A stretch of DNA of 64,000 nt from Acrocarpospora catenulata (GTDB lineage: Bacteria; Actinomycetota; Actinomycetes; Streptosporangiales; Streptosporangiaceae): the NCBI RefSeq assembly GCF_018476525.1, contig NZ_JAHCST010000006.1, positions 124,001 to 188,000 of the forward strand. The letters run 5' to 3'. Positions 34,325-42,508 of the stretch are shown one piece after another (the first letter of the stretch is position 1; every line of letters begins with the position of its first letter). The position numbers and the translations under genes are program-made. The notes under the pieces are model-generated. The model was given only the letters and a program-made list of their open reading frames with translations, was not told the DNA's origin and made no database searches.

Positions 34325-34377
34325 GGTTCTCTCTCGTTCGCAGCGGAATGGTGGTGTGGTCGTTCGGGTGGCCTGGC

Positions 34378-36933
34378 TCAGGTCACGCCGTCCGCGCGCA
34401 GCGCGGCGATCTCGGCGGTGTCCAGCCCCAGCAGGGTGCCGAGCACGTGGTCGGTGTCCTCTCCGTAGTTCGGGCCGGAACGGTTGATCAGACCGCCGAT
34501 GTGGGCGGGGGTCTTCTCGAAGTGCACAGGCAGCTCCTTGACCGGCCACCGGCCGAGTTCCGTCTGGTCCAGCTCGACCAGCCAGTTCAGGTGCCGGAGC
34601 TGGGGGTCGGTCTCGTACCGGTCCTGGGCGGTCTGGCAGACGCCGGCCGGGACGCCGTTCTGCTGGAGGGTCGCCATGAGCTCGTACGCGTCCCATCCGG
34701 CGGTGGCCTCGCCGACCAGCCGGTCGAGCAGGTCCTGGTGCTTCAGGCGGGCGGGCAGGTCCGCGAACCGCGCGTCCTCCAGCAGCGCTTGGACGCTGAT
34801 CACCTTGGCGAGCGACTCCCACTGGGTCTGGGTGAAGCACCCGATCGCGATCCACCGGTCGTCACCGGCCGCCCGGTAGGCGCCGTGCGGCGCGGCCGGT
34901 TTGTACGGCGAGCGGTTGCCGTACCGGGACCAGCGGCGGCCGTTGGCACTGTGGTCCAGGATCGCGGTGCCGGTCAGGTAGAGCCCGGTCTCGACCTGGG
35001 AGGCGTCGATGTAACAGCCTTCCCCGGTGCGCTGCCTGCGGTAGAGGGCGGCCATCATGGCGGTGCTCATGTTGTACGCGCCGAACCAGTCAAGGTAGGA
35101 GTAGCCGATTCCGGCGGGCGCGAACGGCTCGGGCAGGCCGGACATGTCGCTGAGACCGGAGAACGCCTGCGCGGTGGGGCCGTAACTGCGCATGGTGCTG
35201 TAGGAGCCCCGCTGTCCCATGCCGGACTGCTGCACGTAGACGATCGACGGGTTGATCTTGCGAAGTTCGGCGTAGCCGAGGCCCATCCGCTCCATGGTGC
35301 CGGGCGAGAACCCCTCGATCACCACGTCCGCGCGGGCGATGAGCTGTTTGAGGATCTCCATCCCGCGCGGCGTCTTCAGGTTGAGGCTCAGGCCGAGTTT
35401 GCCGGAGTTGATCTCCATGAAGGAGCCTGAGCGGTTGGGGCCCGGAATCTGGGGGTTGGGGATGGGACCGGTGGCCGCGTCCCGTTCCGCGCGTCCGCCG
35501 AGCGGGGGGAAGGCGGTGCCGAAGCGCATGCCGTCGTAGCGGGACGAGTGCTCGACCTTGATCACCTCGGCGCCCAGGGCGGTGAAGAACCGCCCGGCCC
35601 CGGCACTGGCCAGCAACCAGGCGAGGTCGAGCACCCGGACGCCCCGCAGCGCGAACGGCCGGTCACCGGTCTCGGTGCGGTTCTCCGGCCAGGACCGGGG
35701 CTGGAGCTCCGAGCCGAGGACCTCCTGGGTGTGCTCCCCCAGGAGCGGCGGACGCGTGCCGGTGCTCCACGGAACCTCGTCGCAGACCCACTTCGCTCCG
35801 ACGTAGGTGAAGCTGCGCCCGTGCTCGGGATGGTCGACCTCGACGAACGTGCCGCGCTGCGCCCAGTGGTCGTCGGCGAGGTTCTCCTCGGGCCGCCGGA
35901 TGGGCGCCCACGGCAGACCGGCCCGCTGCCCCTCGCGCCAGATCTCCCGATCGTTCAGGAACCTTCCGACGAAGGCGGCGAAGACGGCCGCGAGGTGTTT
36001 GCGGACGGGCGGCGAGTTGCGGTAGGCACCGTCCTCGTACTTCTCCTCGGCCAGATCATCGGCCATGCCGTGGCGTTCCAGCATGGCGACGGTCTCCCGC
36101 CAGGTGGTCGAGCGACCGGGCAGGTAGGTGTTGTACGGCAGCGTCCAGCGGCCGTCCTTGGTGGCCGCCAGTACGGGGGCGCCGGGCGTGGGGAGGGAGT
36201 GCCGGCAGGTCTGGCGCCGGTGCGTCTGCCGCTGGAAGATCCAGTTGGGCAGGTCGGTCTCGGTGTTCTTGCTGACCGACTCGTGCACCGAGGTCTCCAC
36301 CCGCTGGCCCTCCCCCGTGCGGTCGCGGTGCCACAACGCCGCCATGACGGAGGTCGCCATCATCTCGCCGGTGATGTGGTAGGCCTGCCACATCTGCGGG
36401 GCCACCGGGGGCAGGTCGTAGTGGCCGTCGGGCTCGGGGTCGTACCCGCAGTTCATCATCACCCCGCCCAGCGCCAGGTGGATCAGGTCGCTGCCGGAGA
36501 AGTGGGCCCACGGCCCGTCGTCGCCGAACGCGGTGATCCGTGCGTGCACCAGACCAGGGTTCAGCTCCGCCAGGCGCCGCGCGTCGAACCCGATGCCCGC
36601 GAGGTAGCCGCGGGGCCGTGTCTCCAGGAGCACGTCGCTCGAGGCGAGCAGCCCGGCCAGGGCGGCCTGTCCGGCGTCGGTGTCCAGATCCAGTACGACG
36701 GAGCGTTTGCCCAGGTTGTAGTGCCAGAAATGAAGGCTGCGGTCGGGGCCTTCCACGTCCTGGTAGAACGGGCCGATCGACCGGGTGGTCTCGCCGCCGA
36801 CAGGCTCCACCTTGACGACGTCGGCGCCGAGGCCCGCCAGCACCCGGCCGCAGTACTCCCCGAGTTCGTCGGCCAGTTCGACCACACGGATCCCGGCGAG
36901 AAACCCGGCCTTCTCATTCGATGACTTCGACAT
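34378..36933 (-). CDS. tandem class III CoA-transferase (two CaiB/BaiF domains)
   Basis: An 851-residue protein, twice the usual family length. Domain 1 starts at GIRVVELADELGEYCGRVLA (about residue 14) and domain 2 at GVRVLDLAWLLASAGAGRFF (about residue 440). Each has the N-terminal CoA-binding Rossmann-like part and the linked small domain. At the position of the family's nucleophilic aspartate I read Glu in both halves (SVHES and SQVET), common in double-domain relatives but a point to test. It may transfer CoA between acids without ATP, with one half structural. The start lies near GGGGAG. It is first in an operon with the amidohydrolase. Confidence 0.9.
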   Translation of the reverse strand: MSKSSNEKAGFLAGIRVVELADELGEYCGRVLAGLGADVVKVEPVGGETTRSIGPFYQDVEGPDRSLHFWHYNLGKRSVVLDLDTDAGQAALAGLLASSDVLLETRPRGYLAGIGFDARRLAELNPGLVHARITAFGDDGPWAHFSGSDLIHLALGGVMMNCGYDPEPDGHYDLPPVAPQMWQAYHITGEMMATSVMAALWHRDRTGEGQRVETSVHESVSKNTETDLPNWIFQRQTHRRQTCRHSLPTPGAPVLAATKDGRWTLPYNTYLPGRSTTWRETVAMLERHGMADDLAEEKYEDGAYRNSPPVRKHLAAVFAAFVGRFLNDREIWREGQRAGLPWAPIRRPEENLADDHWAQRGTFVEVDHPEHGRSFTYVGAKWVCDEVPWSTGTRPPLLGEHTQEVLGSELQPRSWPENRTETGDRPFALRGVRVLDLAWLLASAGAGRFFTALGAEVIKVEHSSRYDGMRFGTAFPPLGGRAERDAATGPIPNPQIPGPNRSGSFMEINSGKLGLSLNLKTPRGMEILKQLIARADVVIEGFSPGTMERMGLGYAELRKINPSIVYVQQSGMGQRGSYSTMRSYGPTAQAFSGLSDMSGLPEPFAPAGIGYSYLDWFGAYNMSTAMMAALYRRQRTGEGCYIDASQVETGLYLTGTAILDHSANGRRWSRYGNRSPYKPAAPHGAYRAAGDDRWIAIGCFTQTQWESLAKVISVQALLEDARFADLPARLKHQDLLDRLVGEATAGWDAYELMATLQQNGVPAGVCQTAQDRYETDPQLRHLNWLVELDQTELGRWPVKELPVHFEKTPAHIGGLINRSGPNYGEDTDHVLGTLLGLDTAEIAALRADGVT

Positions 36934-36986
36934 GCACTCCCCAGGGATCCGCCCAGTGCCAACAGCCGCCAGACAACCTTGCCCAT

Positions 36987-37010
36987 AGTTCACTGACTGA
37001 ATAGTATACT
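36987..37010. promoter_or_regulatory. bidirectional CTGA-N4-TCAG-type element
   Basis: Plus strand: CTGA CTGA ATAG followed by TATACT toward the OB-fold gene. Minus strand: CTAT TCAG TCAG followed by TGAACT toward the CoA-transferase. It is the right-most copy in the window. Confidence 0.55.
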
Positions 37011-37068
37011 TCGGGCGAGTTAATGCAACCCCACCGGAGCCGGTCAAGTCCAGGAAGGACATCGGGAC

Positions 37069-37521
37069 GTGCCAGATCACCCCCGCTCGATCGACGAGGT
37101 CTTCGACGTTTTCCCCAACGCGCCGATCACCCACGACAACCTCGACATCTACCTGGGCCGTCTGGAGCGCCGGCTCCTCGTCAAGCGATGCCGTGCCTGC
37201 GACCGCTACCACGAGCCACCACGGTCCTTCTGCCCCGACTGCCTCTCCGGCGACGTGGCGGCGGCACCGGTCAGCGGCGCGGGCAGGGTGGTCCTCTTCA
37301 GCCGGGTACACACCGGCCCGGCCGGCTTCGGGATCGACTACGCGGCAGGGCACCCGATCGCCGTCGTCGAGCTGCGAGAACAACCAGGCCTCCGCCTCTC
37401 CGGCCAGTTCGTCACGCCGGACGGGCGCGACGCCCGCCTCGACGAGCGGGTCGAACTCGTGTGGATCGACCGCGCGGACGGCCCCACCCCCGCCTTCGTT
37501 CCAAGCTCAGAGGAGGTCTGA
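37069..37521 (+). CDS. Zn-ribbon/OB-fold protein (DUF35), thiolase partner
   Basis: A 150-residue protein with an N-terminal helix, a zinc ribbon CRAC...CPDC (about residues 42-62) and a C-terminal OB fold (GRVVLFSRVHTGPAGFG). DUF35 proteins bind acyl-CoA and act as obligate partners of thiolase-like enzymes; in steroid side-chain degradation a DUF35 domain (in ChsH2) pairs with the aldolase Ltp2. The following gene, 4 bases downstream, is such a thiolase-like protein, so the two very probably form a complex. GTG 37069 has AGGAAGG upstream. It is the first gene of a three-gene operon. Confidence 0.9.
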   Translation: MPDHPRSIDEVFDVFPNAPITHDNLDIYLGRLERRLLVKRCRACDRYHEPPRSFCPDCLSGDVAAAPVSGAGRVVLFSRVHTGPAGFGIDYAAGHPIAVVELREQPGLRLSGQFVTPDGRDARLDERVELVWIDRADGPTPAFVPSSEEV

Positions 37522-37525
37522 ACCC

Positions 37526-38698
37526 ATGGCTCAGCCGATCAGCGATCAGATCGCGATCGCCGGGGTGTTCTCCGCGCCGTACACCCGCTCGCGGGGCATG
37601 ACGGCGCTGGCGATGGTCACCGAGGCGTGCGTCGGAGCGTTGCGGGACGCCGGGCTCGGTCCCTGCGACGTCGACGGCCTGTCCGGATCCCAGCTCGTGC
37701 ACTCGAACACGCTCCAGGCCGCGCTCGGCGTCCCCGAGATCACGTGGTGGTGCAACCAGCGCATCCCGGTCTACCACCAGCTCTTCGAGGCGATGTACGC
37801 GGTGTGGTCCGGTGCGGCCACGACCGTACTGGTCTACCACGTCACCTACCGCGCGCCGGGGGTCTCCCGGTCGGCCGCCGCGGACCCGTTCCGGCGGCGG
37901 TTCGGCCTGGGCACCAACGTGCCGAACGCGAACCCCGACGCCGCTGTCAACGCCGTCGGCTACGCGACCTGGGCCGGCCGCTACCTCCACGACTACGGTC
38001 TGGACCGTACGACCTTCGGCATGGTCGCCGTCAACGGCCGCTCGAACGCCTTGCTCAACGAGCACGCGGCGATGCGCGAACCACTCACCATGGACGACTA
38101 CCTCGCCGCCCGGATGTTGCGCGAACCGCTGACCATGCTCGACATGGACCTGCCGGTCGACGGTGCCGACGCCTTCGTGGTGACGAGCACGGAACGCGCT
38201 CGCGACCTCCCCCGGCGGCCGGTGACCATCCACGCCGCCTCGATGGGCCAGGCACGGGTGAACAACGAGGAGCAACTCGTCGACCTCGACCACACCGGCC
38301 AGCAGATCGCGGCGGCCGCCATGTGGTCACGCAGCGACGCCACCCTGCGTGACATCGACGTGTTCCTGCCGTACGACGGGTTCTCCATCATCGAGACCCG
38401 CTGGTTCGAGGTCATCGGATACTGCGGGCCCGGTGAGGCGTACGACTTCATGAAGCACCACTGGAACACCGAGCGCGAGCGCATCGAGATCGACGGGAGG
38501 GTGCTCGTCAACCCCCACGGTGGCAGCCTGGCCGACGGCGGCACCCAGGGCTCCGGGCACTTCCGGGAGGCGGTGCTCCAGCTCAGGGGGGAGGCGTCGG
38601 AGGGCCGCCAGGTGCCGGGCGCGACCACCGCGCTGGTGACCTCTGGCGGCTTCTTCTTCAACTCGGCGGCGGCGGTTCTCCGTGCCGACGAAGGGTGA
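37526..38698 (+). CDS. thiolase-fold lipid-transfer-type protein (possible acyl-CoA retro-aldolase)
   Basis: A 390-residue protein of the SCP-x/lipid-transfer thiolase group. The fold is clear from its length and the C-terminal NPHGGSLADGGTQGSGH, which replaces the GHPxGxSG histidine loop. The normal Cys-Gly/Ser nucleophile loop is replaced by WWCNQRIP; a Cys remains but not its Gly/Ser setting, so ordinary thiolysis is doubtful. Relatives such as Ltp2 catalyse retro-aldol cleavage of a 3-hydroxyacyl-CoA with a DUF35 partner, present here just upstream. GAGGAGG precedes the ATG. Inference: the pair cleaves a tertiary 3-hydroxyacyl-CoA at the end of a side chain. Confidence 0.85.
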   Translation: MAQPISDQIAIAGVFSAPYTRSRGMTALAMVTEACVGALRDAGLGPCDVDGLSGSQLVHSNTLQAALGVPEITWWCNQRIPVYHQLFEAMYAVWSGAATTVLVYHVTYRAPGVSRSAAADPFRRRFGLGTNVPNANPDAAVNAVGYATWAGRYLHDYGLDRTTFGMVAVNGRSNALLNEHAAMREPLTMDDYLAARMLREPLTMLDMDLPVDGADAFVVTSTERARDLPRRPVTIHAASMGQARVNNEEQLVDLDHTGQQIAAAAMWSRSDATLRDIDVFLPYDGFSIIETRWFEVIGYCGPGEAYDFMKHHWNTERERIEIDGRVLVNPHGGSLADGGTQGSGHFREAVLQLRGEASEGRQVPGATTALVTSGGFFFNSAAAVLRADEG

Positions 38699-38702
38699 GG
38701 AC

Positions 38703-39593
38703 GTGGCACCGGCCTTCGAACTGGGAATCGGCGGCCCGTCGGGCGGAGCACGCGACGGGAGCCAACTCGCCGAGGCCGCGACCCGGGCCGAGGACCTCGG
38801 CTTCGCGTGGTTCGGCAACGGCGAGCACGTCATGTTCCACAACCCGACCTCCAGCGCGCTGATCAACCTGGCCTTCCTCGCCGGGGTGACCTCGCGGATC
38901 CGCCTGCTGAGCGCGATCACGCTGGTGCCCCTCTACCCGGCCGCCCTGCTCGCGAAGATGGCGGCGTCACTGGCGATCCTCGCCGACGGCCGGTTCGAGC
39001 TCGGCATCGGCGTCGGCGGGGAGTATCCCGCGGAGTTCACCGCCTGCGGCGTGGACGTGCGCACCCGCGGCGCGCGCACGGACGAGGCGATCGACGTGAT
39101 GCGCGCCATGTGGACCGGCCGGCAGGTCGACCACGACGGCCGGTTCTGGCAGGTGAAGGGCCGCCTGCAGCCCGAGCCGCCGTCGCCGCCCCGGATCTGG
39201 GTGGCCGGGCGCTCCCCGGCCGCCGTGCGCCGGGCGATCCGCGCCGGTGACGTGTACATGCCGTACCTGCTGCGCCCGCACCGCCTCAGGGAGCAAATCG
39301 GCATGATCGAGCAGCGGGTGCCGATCATGCCCTACGTCTTCCTGCACGTGGACGACAACGGCGACCGCGCCCGCGCAGACGCGGCGGAGTGGGTGGGCCA
39401 CATGTACCGGCAGAACCCCGAGACCTTCCGGGAACTCGTCATCGCCGGCGACGCCGACGATTGCGCGGCCCGCCTGGCGCAAATACGGGACTGGGGGTGC
39501 TCAGGCGCGCACATCACCCTGGTCTGCCCGCCCGGCCAGTGGCTCGAACGGTGCGATCTGGTCGGACAGGAAATCCTGCCGAAGCTGCGATAG
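38703..39593 (+). CDS. LLM-class F420-dependent oxidoreductase
   Basis: A protein of about 296 residues with the luciferase-like barrel: FELGIGGPSGGA start, GFAWFGNGEHV, ILADGRFELGIGVGGEYPAE and PPRIWVAGRSPAA are all typical of F420-binding members. It probably moves hydride between F420 and a hydroxy- or enoyl-type intermediate. GTG 38703 is preferred (AAGGGTGAGG upstream); an in-frame GTG at 38682 overlaps the thiolase stop. It is third in the DUF35-thiolase-LLM operon. It differs enough from the 3.7-kb enzyme to have another substrate. Confidence 0.88.
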   Translation: MAPAFELGIGGPSGGARDGSQLAEAATRAEDLGFAWFGNGEHVMFHNPTSSALINLAFLAGVTSRIRLLSAITLVPLYPAALLAKMAASLAILADGRFELGIGVGGEYPAEFTACGVDVRTRGARTDEAIDVMRAMWTGRQVDHDGRFWQVKGRLQPEPPSPPRIWVAGRSPAAVRRAIRAGDVYMPYLLRPHRLREQIGMIEQRVPIMPYVFLHVDDNGDRARADAAEWVGHMYRQNPETFRELVIAGDADDCAARLAQIRDWGCSGAHITLVCPPGQWLERCDLVGQEILPKLR

Positions 39594-39609
39594 GGCCAAC
39601 ATGCCGGCC

Positions 39610-39630
39610 GGCGGCGTCGCCAACGCCGCC
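39610..39630 (+). terminator. hairpin after the F420 oxidoreductase gene
   Basis: GGCGGCGT and its complement ACGCCGCC around a CGCCA loop, 17 bases after the stop codon, without a U-tract. The rest of 39594-39775 shows no gene that I can support. Confidence 0.4.
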
Positions 39631-39775
39631 AGCCAGGACTCCTTCTGACACCTGCCGGTCCTGGCGTGCAGGGCGCACGCGAGTGCAAGTGCCGCAGTCG
39701 GAGAGCCATCCTGCAAGGTGGAGGTGTCGGTGGCGCCCTGAAACGATCAGTTGCGGCGCTGGGCGGACGTCCTTG

Positions 39776-40342
39776 TCACGTCCCGGCGAGGGCGGACCGC
39801 AGTTCGTCGGTCACCGCGTCCAGGCAGCTGCCGAAACTCGCATGTCCCTTGGCCTCGATCCAGTTCCGGAAGGCGTTCTGAAAGGCCACCGCGGCCAGCT
39901 GCGCGACCAGTTCGGCCGTGCCGGCGTTCACCTGACGCCGCATCAGAGCATCGCGGATCGCCTCGATGATCGCTGCGGTCTTGGTCCGTTCACGTTCCTG
40001 CAGCTCCGGGCTGGCGTCGATCACCGCCCGGCGCTCCGCCGCGCCGTCCACCTGCTCGACGAGCTGGGCACCGACTCGCGCCAGCGCGTCGAGGGCGGCA
40101 GCGAGCGGAGCCGCGTCCGGGTCTGCCGTCAGGACCGCTTCCGCCAGCGCCGGGGGCAGGCGCTCCGAGCCGCCGAACAGGACCTCGCGCTTGTCCGGAA
40201 AGTAGCGGAAGTAGGAGCGCCGGGTGAGGCCGGCCCGCTCGGCGATATGGGTCACCGTCACGTTGTCGTAGCCGCGCTCCAGGAACAGCTCCAGAGCCGC
40301 CCGCTTCAGGCGCTCCTCGGCACCCGGATCCCACCTCGCCAT
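39776..40342 (-). CDS. TetR-family transcriptional regulator
   Basis: A protein of about 188 residues. The N-terminal helix-turn-helix reads RAALELFLERGYDNVTVTHI then AERAGLTRRSYFRYFPDKRE, fully typical of TetR. The C-terminal ligand domain is unremarkable. ATG 40342 is chosen because the family starts near RW...A; an ATG at 40378 is possible, and neither has a strong ribosome site. It is divergent from the saccharopine-dehydrogenase-like gene. Between them lies the perfect palindrome GACACACTGTGTC, a likely operator. It is not adjacent to any ACTGA-N4-TCAGT site, so it is not the obvious regulator of the large regulon to its left. Confidence 0.88.
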   Translation of the reverse strand: MARWDPGAEERLKRAALELFLERGYDNVTVTHIAERAGLTRRSYFRYFPDKREVLFGGSERLPPALAEAVLTADPDAAPLAAALDALARVGAQLVEQVDGAAERRAVIDASPELQERERTKTAAIIEAIRDALMRRQVNAGTAELVAQLAAVAFQNAFRNWIEAKGHASFGSCLDAVTDELRSALAGT

Positions 40343-40398
40343 ACGCCGACGGTAACAGGTGATGTCCCGCTGTGCCATCAGTGCTAGCCTGCAATCAC

Positions 40399-40411
40399 GA
40401 CACACTGTGTC
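40399..40411. promoter_or_regulatory. palindrome GACACACTGTGTC, probable TetR operator
   Basis: A perfect 6-1-6 palindrome in the intergenic region between the divergent TetR gene and reductase gene, the expected place for auto- and cross-regulation. Confidence 0.6.
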
Positions 40412-40466
40412 ATCACTGGGGGCGCCCGCTCCCGGTGCGGCCCGGAGTAGGCAGGGTGACGTTCGC

Positions 40467-41585
40467 ATGACCGAGACCAGCGAGACCGGCGGGACGACCG
40501 GCGAGAGCAGGACGAACGACGAGGTATGGATAGTCGGGGCCACCGGCCGTATCGGCCGAGGCGTGACCGCGCGACTGGCCGCGCGGGGACTGAAGGTCAT
40601 GCCGGTGGGCCGCAGCCGGGAGCGGATGCTCGCCGCCGGGGCCGCAGCCGGTCTGCCCGGGGACGCGAAGGTGGTCGTCGCCGACTCGGCTGAGCGGATC
40701 GCGGACGAGATCGTCCGGAAACGCCCGCGGGTGGTGGTGAACACGATGGGCGCCTTCGCCGCCACGGCACCGGTGATCGCCCGTGCCTGCCTGCCCGGCG
40801 GCGGCCACTACGTCGACCAGGCCAACGACGTGGTCGCCGTCGACCGGCTGCTCGCCCTGCACGACGAAGCGGTGCGGGCGGGCAGCACCCTGGTCACCGG
40901 CGCCGGATTCGGCGTGCTGGCGACGGAGGCGGTGGTGGCGAAGCTGTGCGAAGGCCGGCCCACGCCGCACCGGGTGCGCGTCGACGCCGTGGCCTCGGTG
41001 GCCGTCGAGGCGGGCGCGCTCGGTGCCGCCCTGGCGGCCAGCCTCGTGGACGTGCTCACCACCGGCGGACGGCGGTACGAGAACGGGCGGCTGATGACAT
41101 CGCGCCTCGGCGCGGATCCGCAGCAACTCACCTTCCCGGACGGGGAGTCAGCGAAGTCGGCAGGTGTCTCCTCCGGCGAGCTCGTCGCGGCGCACGCGGT
41201 GAGCGGAGCACCGTTCGTCACCGCCACTTCCGCTCTCGTGCCGGCCGCTCCGCTGATACGCGCCCTGCTCCCGCTGTTCGGCCGCCTGCTGTCGGTTCCG
41301 GCGCTGCGACGCCTCGCCGTCGACCGGCTCGGCCGGGTCCCGGTGAAGGCCGCGCCCCGTCCGCGCAAGCACTCCTGGGGGCACGCCGTCGTCGAGTGGA
41401 GGGACGGCACCCGGCGCGAGGGATGGCTCCGCGCCGACGATGGCATGGACTTCACGGCCGAGGTCACCGCCACCGTCACCGAACTGCTGGCCCGGGGCGT
41501 CGGCAGGCCCGGGGCCTGGACACCGGCAGCCGCCCTCGGGGCGGACCTGGCGACGGCCGCGGGCGGCACCTTCGTACTGGACTGA
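40467..41585 (+). CDS. saccharopine dehydrogenase-like NAD(P) oxidoreductase
   Basis: A 372-residue protein with an N-terminal Rossmann fold (VWIVGATGRIGRGVTARLA) and the saccharopine-dehydrogenase-like layout, including VVNTMGAFA and GGGHYVDQAND. Actinobacterial homologues include trans-acting enoyl reductases of lipid synthesis and many uncharacterised proteins. No membrane segment is evident beyond a hydrophobic stretch near ALVPAAPLIRALLPLF. ATG 40467 has AGGGTGA upstream. It is probably the target of the divergent TetR. The substrate is unknown. Confidence 0.8.
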   Translation: MTETSETGGTTGESRTNDEVWIVGATGRIGRGVTARLAARGLKVMPVGRSRERMLAAGAAAGLPGDAKVVVADSAERIADEIVRKRPRVVVNTMGAFAATAPVIARACLPGGGHYVDQANDVVAVDRLLALHDEAVRAGSTLVTGAGFGVLATEAVVAKLCEGRPTPHRVRVDAVASVAVEAGALGAALAASLVDVLTTGGRRYENGRLMTSRLGADPQQLTFPDGESAKSAGVSSGELVAAHAVSGAPFVTATSALVPAAPLIRALLPLFGRLLSVPALRRLAVDRLGRVPVKAAPRPRKHSWGHAVVEWRDGTRREGWLRADDGMDFTAEVTATVTELLARGVGRPGAWTPAAALGADLATAAGGTFVLD

Positions 41586-41638
41586 GGCGCGCCGATGCCT
41601 GGCGTTCGTCAAGACGATCAGAGTGCGTTCGGGTGTGG

Positions 41639-42508
41639 TTATTTGACGCCGCCTGCGGTGAGGCCGGACACGATGCGGCGCTGGAAGATGAGGACTGCTA
41701 TGACGAGCGGGATGGTGACGACGACGGCGGCGGCCATTTGAGTGCCGTAGGGGGTGTCGAAGCCGTGGGCGCCGGTGAACCGGGAGATGGCGACGGTGGC
41801 GGTTTGCATGTCTTTTTTGTTCACCATGGACAGGGCGATGATGAATTCGTTCCAGGCGGCGATGAAGGTGATGATCGCGGTGGTGAACACGCCAGGTGCG
41901 GCCAGGGGCAAGATGATGCGGCGGAAGGCCTGCATGCGGGTGCAGCCGTCGATCATTGCGGCTTGTTCTAGTTCGGGTGGCAGCTGGCGGAGGTAGGCGG
42001 TGAGGTTCCAGACGGCCAGGGGCAGGGCGAACGACATGCTGGGCGCGATCATTGCCTGGTAGGTGTTGATCCAGCCGATGTCGGTGAACAGTTTCAGCAG
42101 GGGTACGACCATGGAGATGCCGGGGAACATGGAGGTCGCGATGACGATGGCGGCCGCGGTGCGTTTGAAGGGGAAGTCGAGCCGCGCGAGAGCGTAAGCG
42201 GTGGCGGTTCCAATGAGGAGGGTTACTGCGGTGGTGGTGCCGGCGACCAGGATGCTGTTGAGCAGCGCGCGCTGAAAGCCTACTGAGGGCTCGAATACGG
42301 CTTGCAGGTTGGCAATCGACCACGGATCCGGCAGCGGTGTGGTCTGGAATTGGTCGGTGGGCCGGCGGAACGCGGATACGACCATCCAGAAGAACGGGGC
42401 CAGGCAGTACACGACGATAACGGCGATCCCAAGGTACTGGGCGGCGGCGCGCACCCTTGACCGGGTGCCGCGCGGCCGGCCTGTGGCGGGCAGGGTGCTG
42501 GCGGTCAT
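41639..42508 (-). CDS. carbohydrate ABC transporter permease (MalG-like)
   Basis: A 289-residue inner-membrane permease with six predicted spans. The cytoplasmic EAA loop is EQAAMIDGCTRMQAFRRIIL, and the family-typical SMFPGISMVVPL and ITFIAAWNEFIIALS are present. It pairs with the MalF-like permease whose stop overlaps its start (ATGA). No ATP-binding gene is in the window, so a shared MsiK-type ATPase encoded elsewhere is the likely partner (known for actinobacterial sugar importers). It is the last gene of the debranching-enzyme/binding-protein/permease operon. Confidence 0.93.
   Translation of the reverse strand: MTASTLPATGRPRGTRSRVRAAAQYLGIAVIVVYCLAPFFWMVVSAFRRPTDQFQTTPLPDPWSIANLQAVFEPSVGFQRALLNSILVAGTTTAVTLLIGTATAYALARLDFPFKRTAAAIVIATSMFPGISMVVPLLKLFTDIGWINTYQAMIAPSMSFALPLAVWNLTAYLRQLPPELEQAAMIDGCTRMQAFRRIILPLAAPGVFTTAIITFIAAWNEFIIALSMVNKKDMQTATVAISRFTGAHGFDTPYGTQMAAAVVVTIPLVIAVLIFQRRIVSGLTAGGVK

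Noticed and set aside
39776-40342. the 40-kb TetR as regulator of the ACTGA-N4-TCAGT regulon
   Set aside because: Its own intergenic region has GACACACTGTGTC and no copy of the regulon element; autoregulation through the regulon site is therefore not supported.
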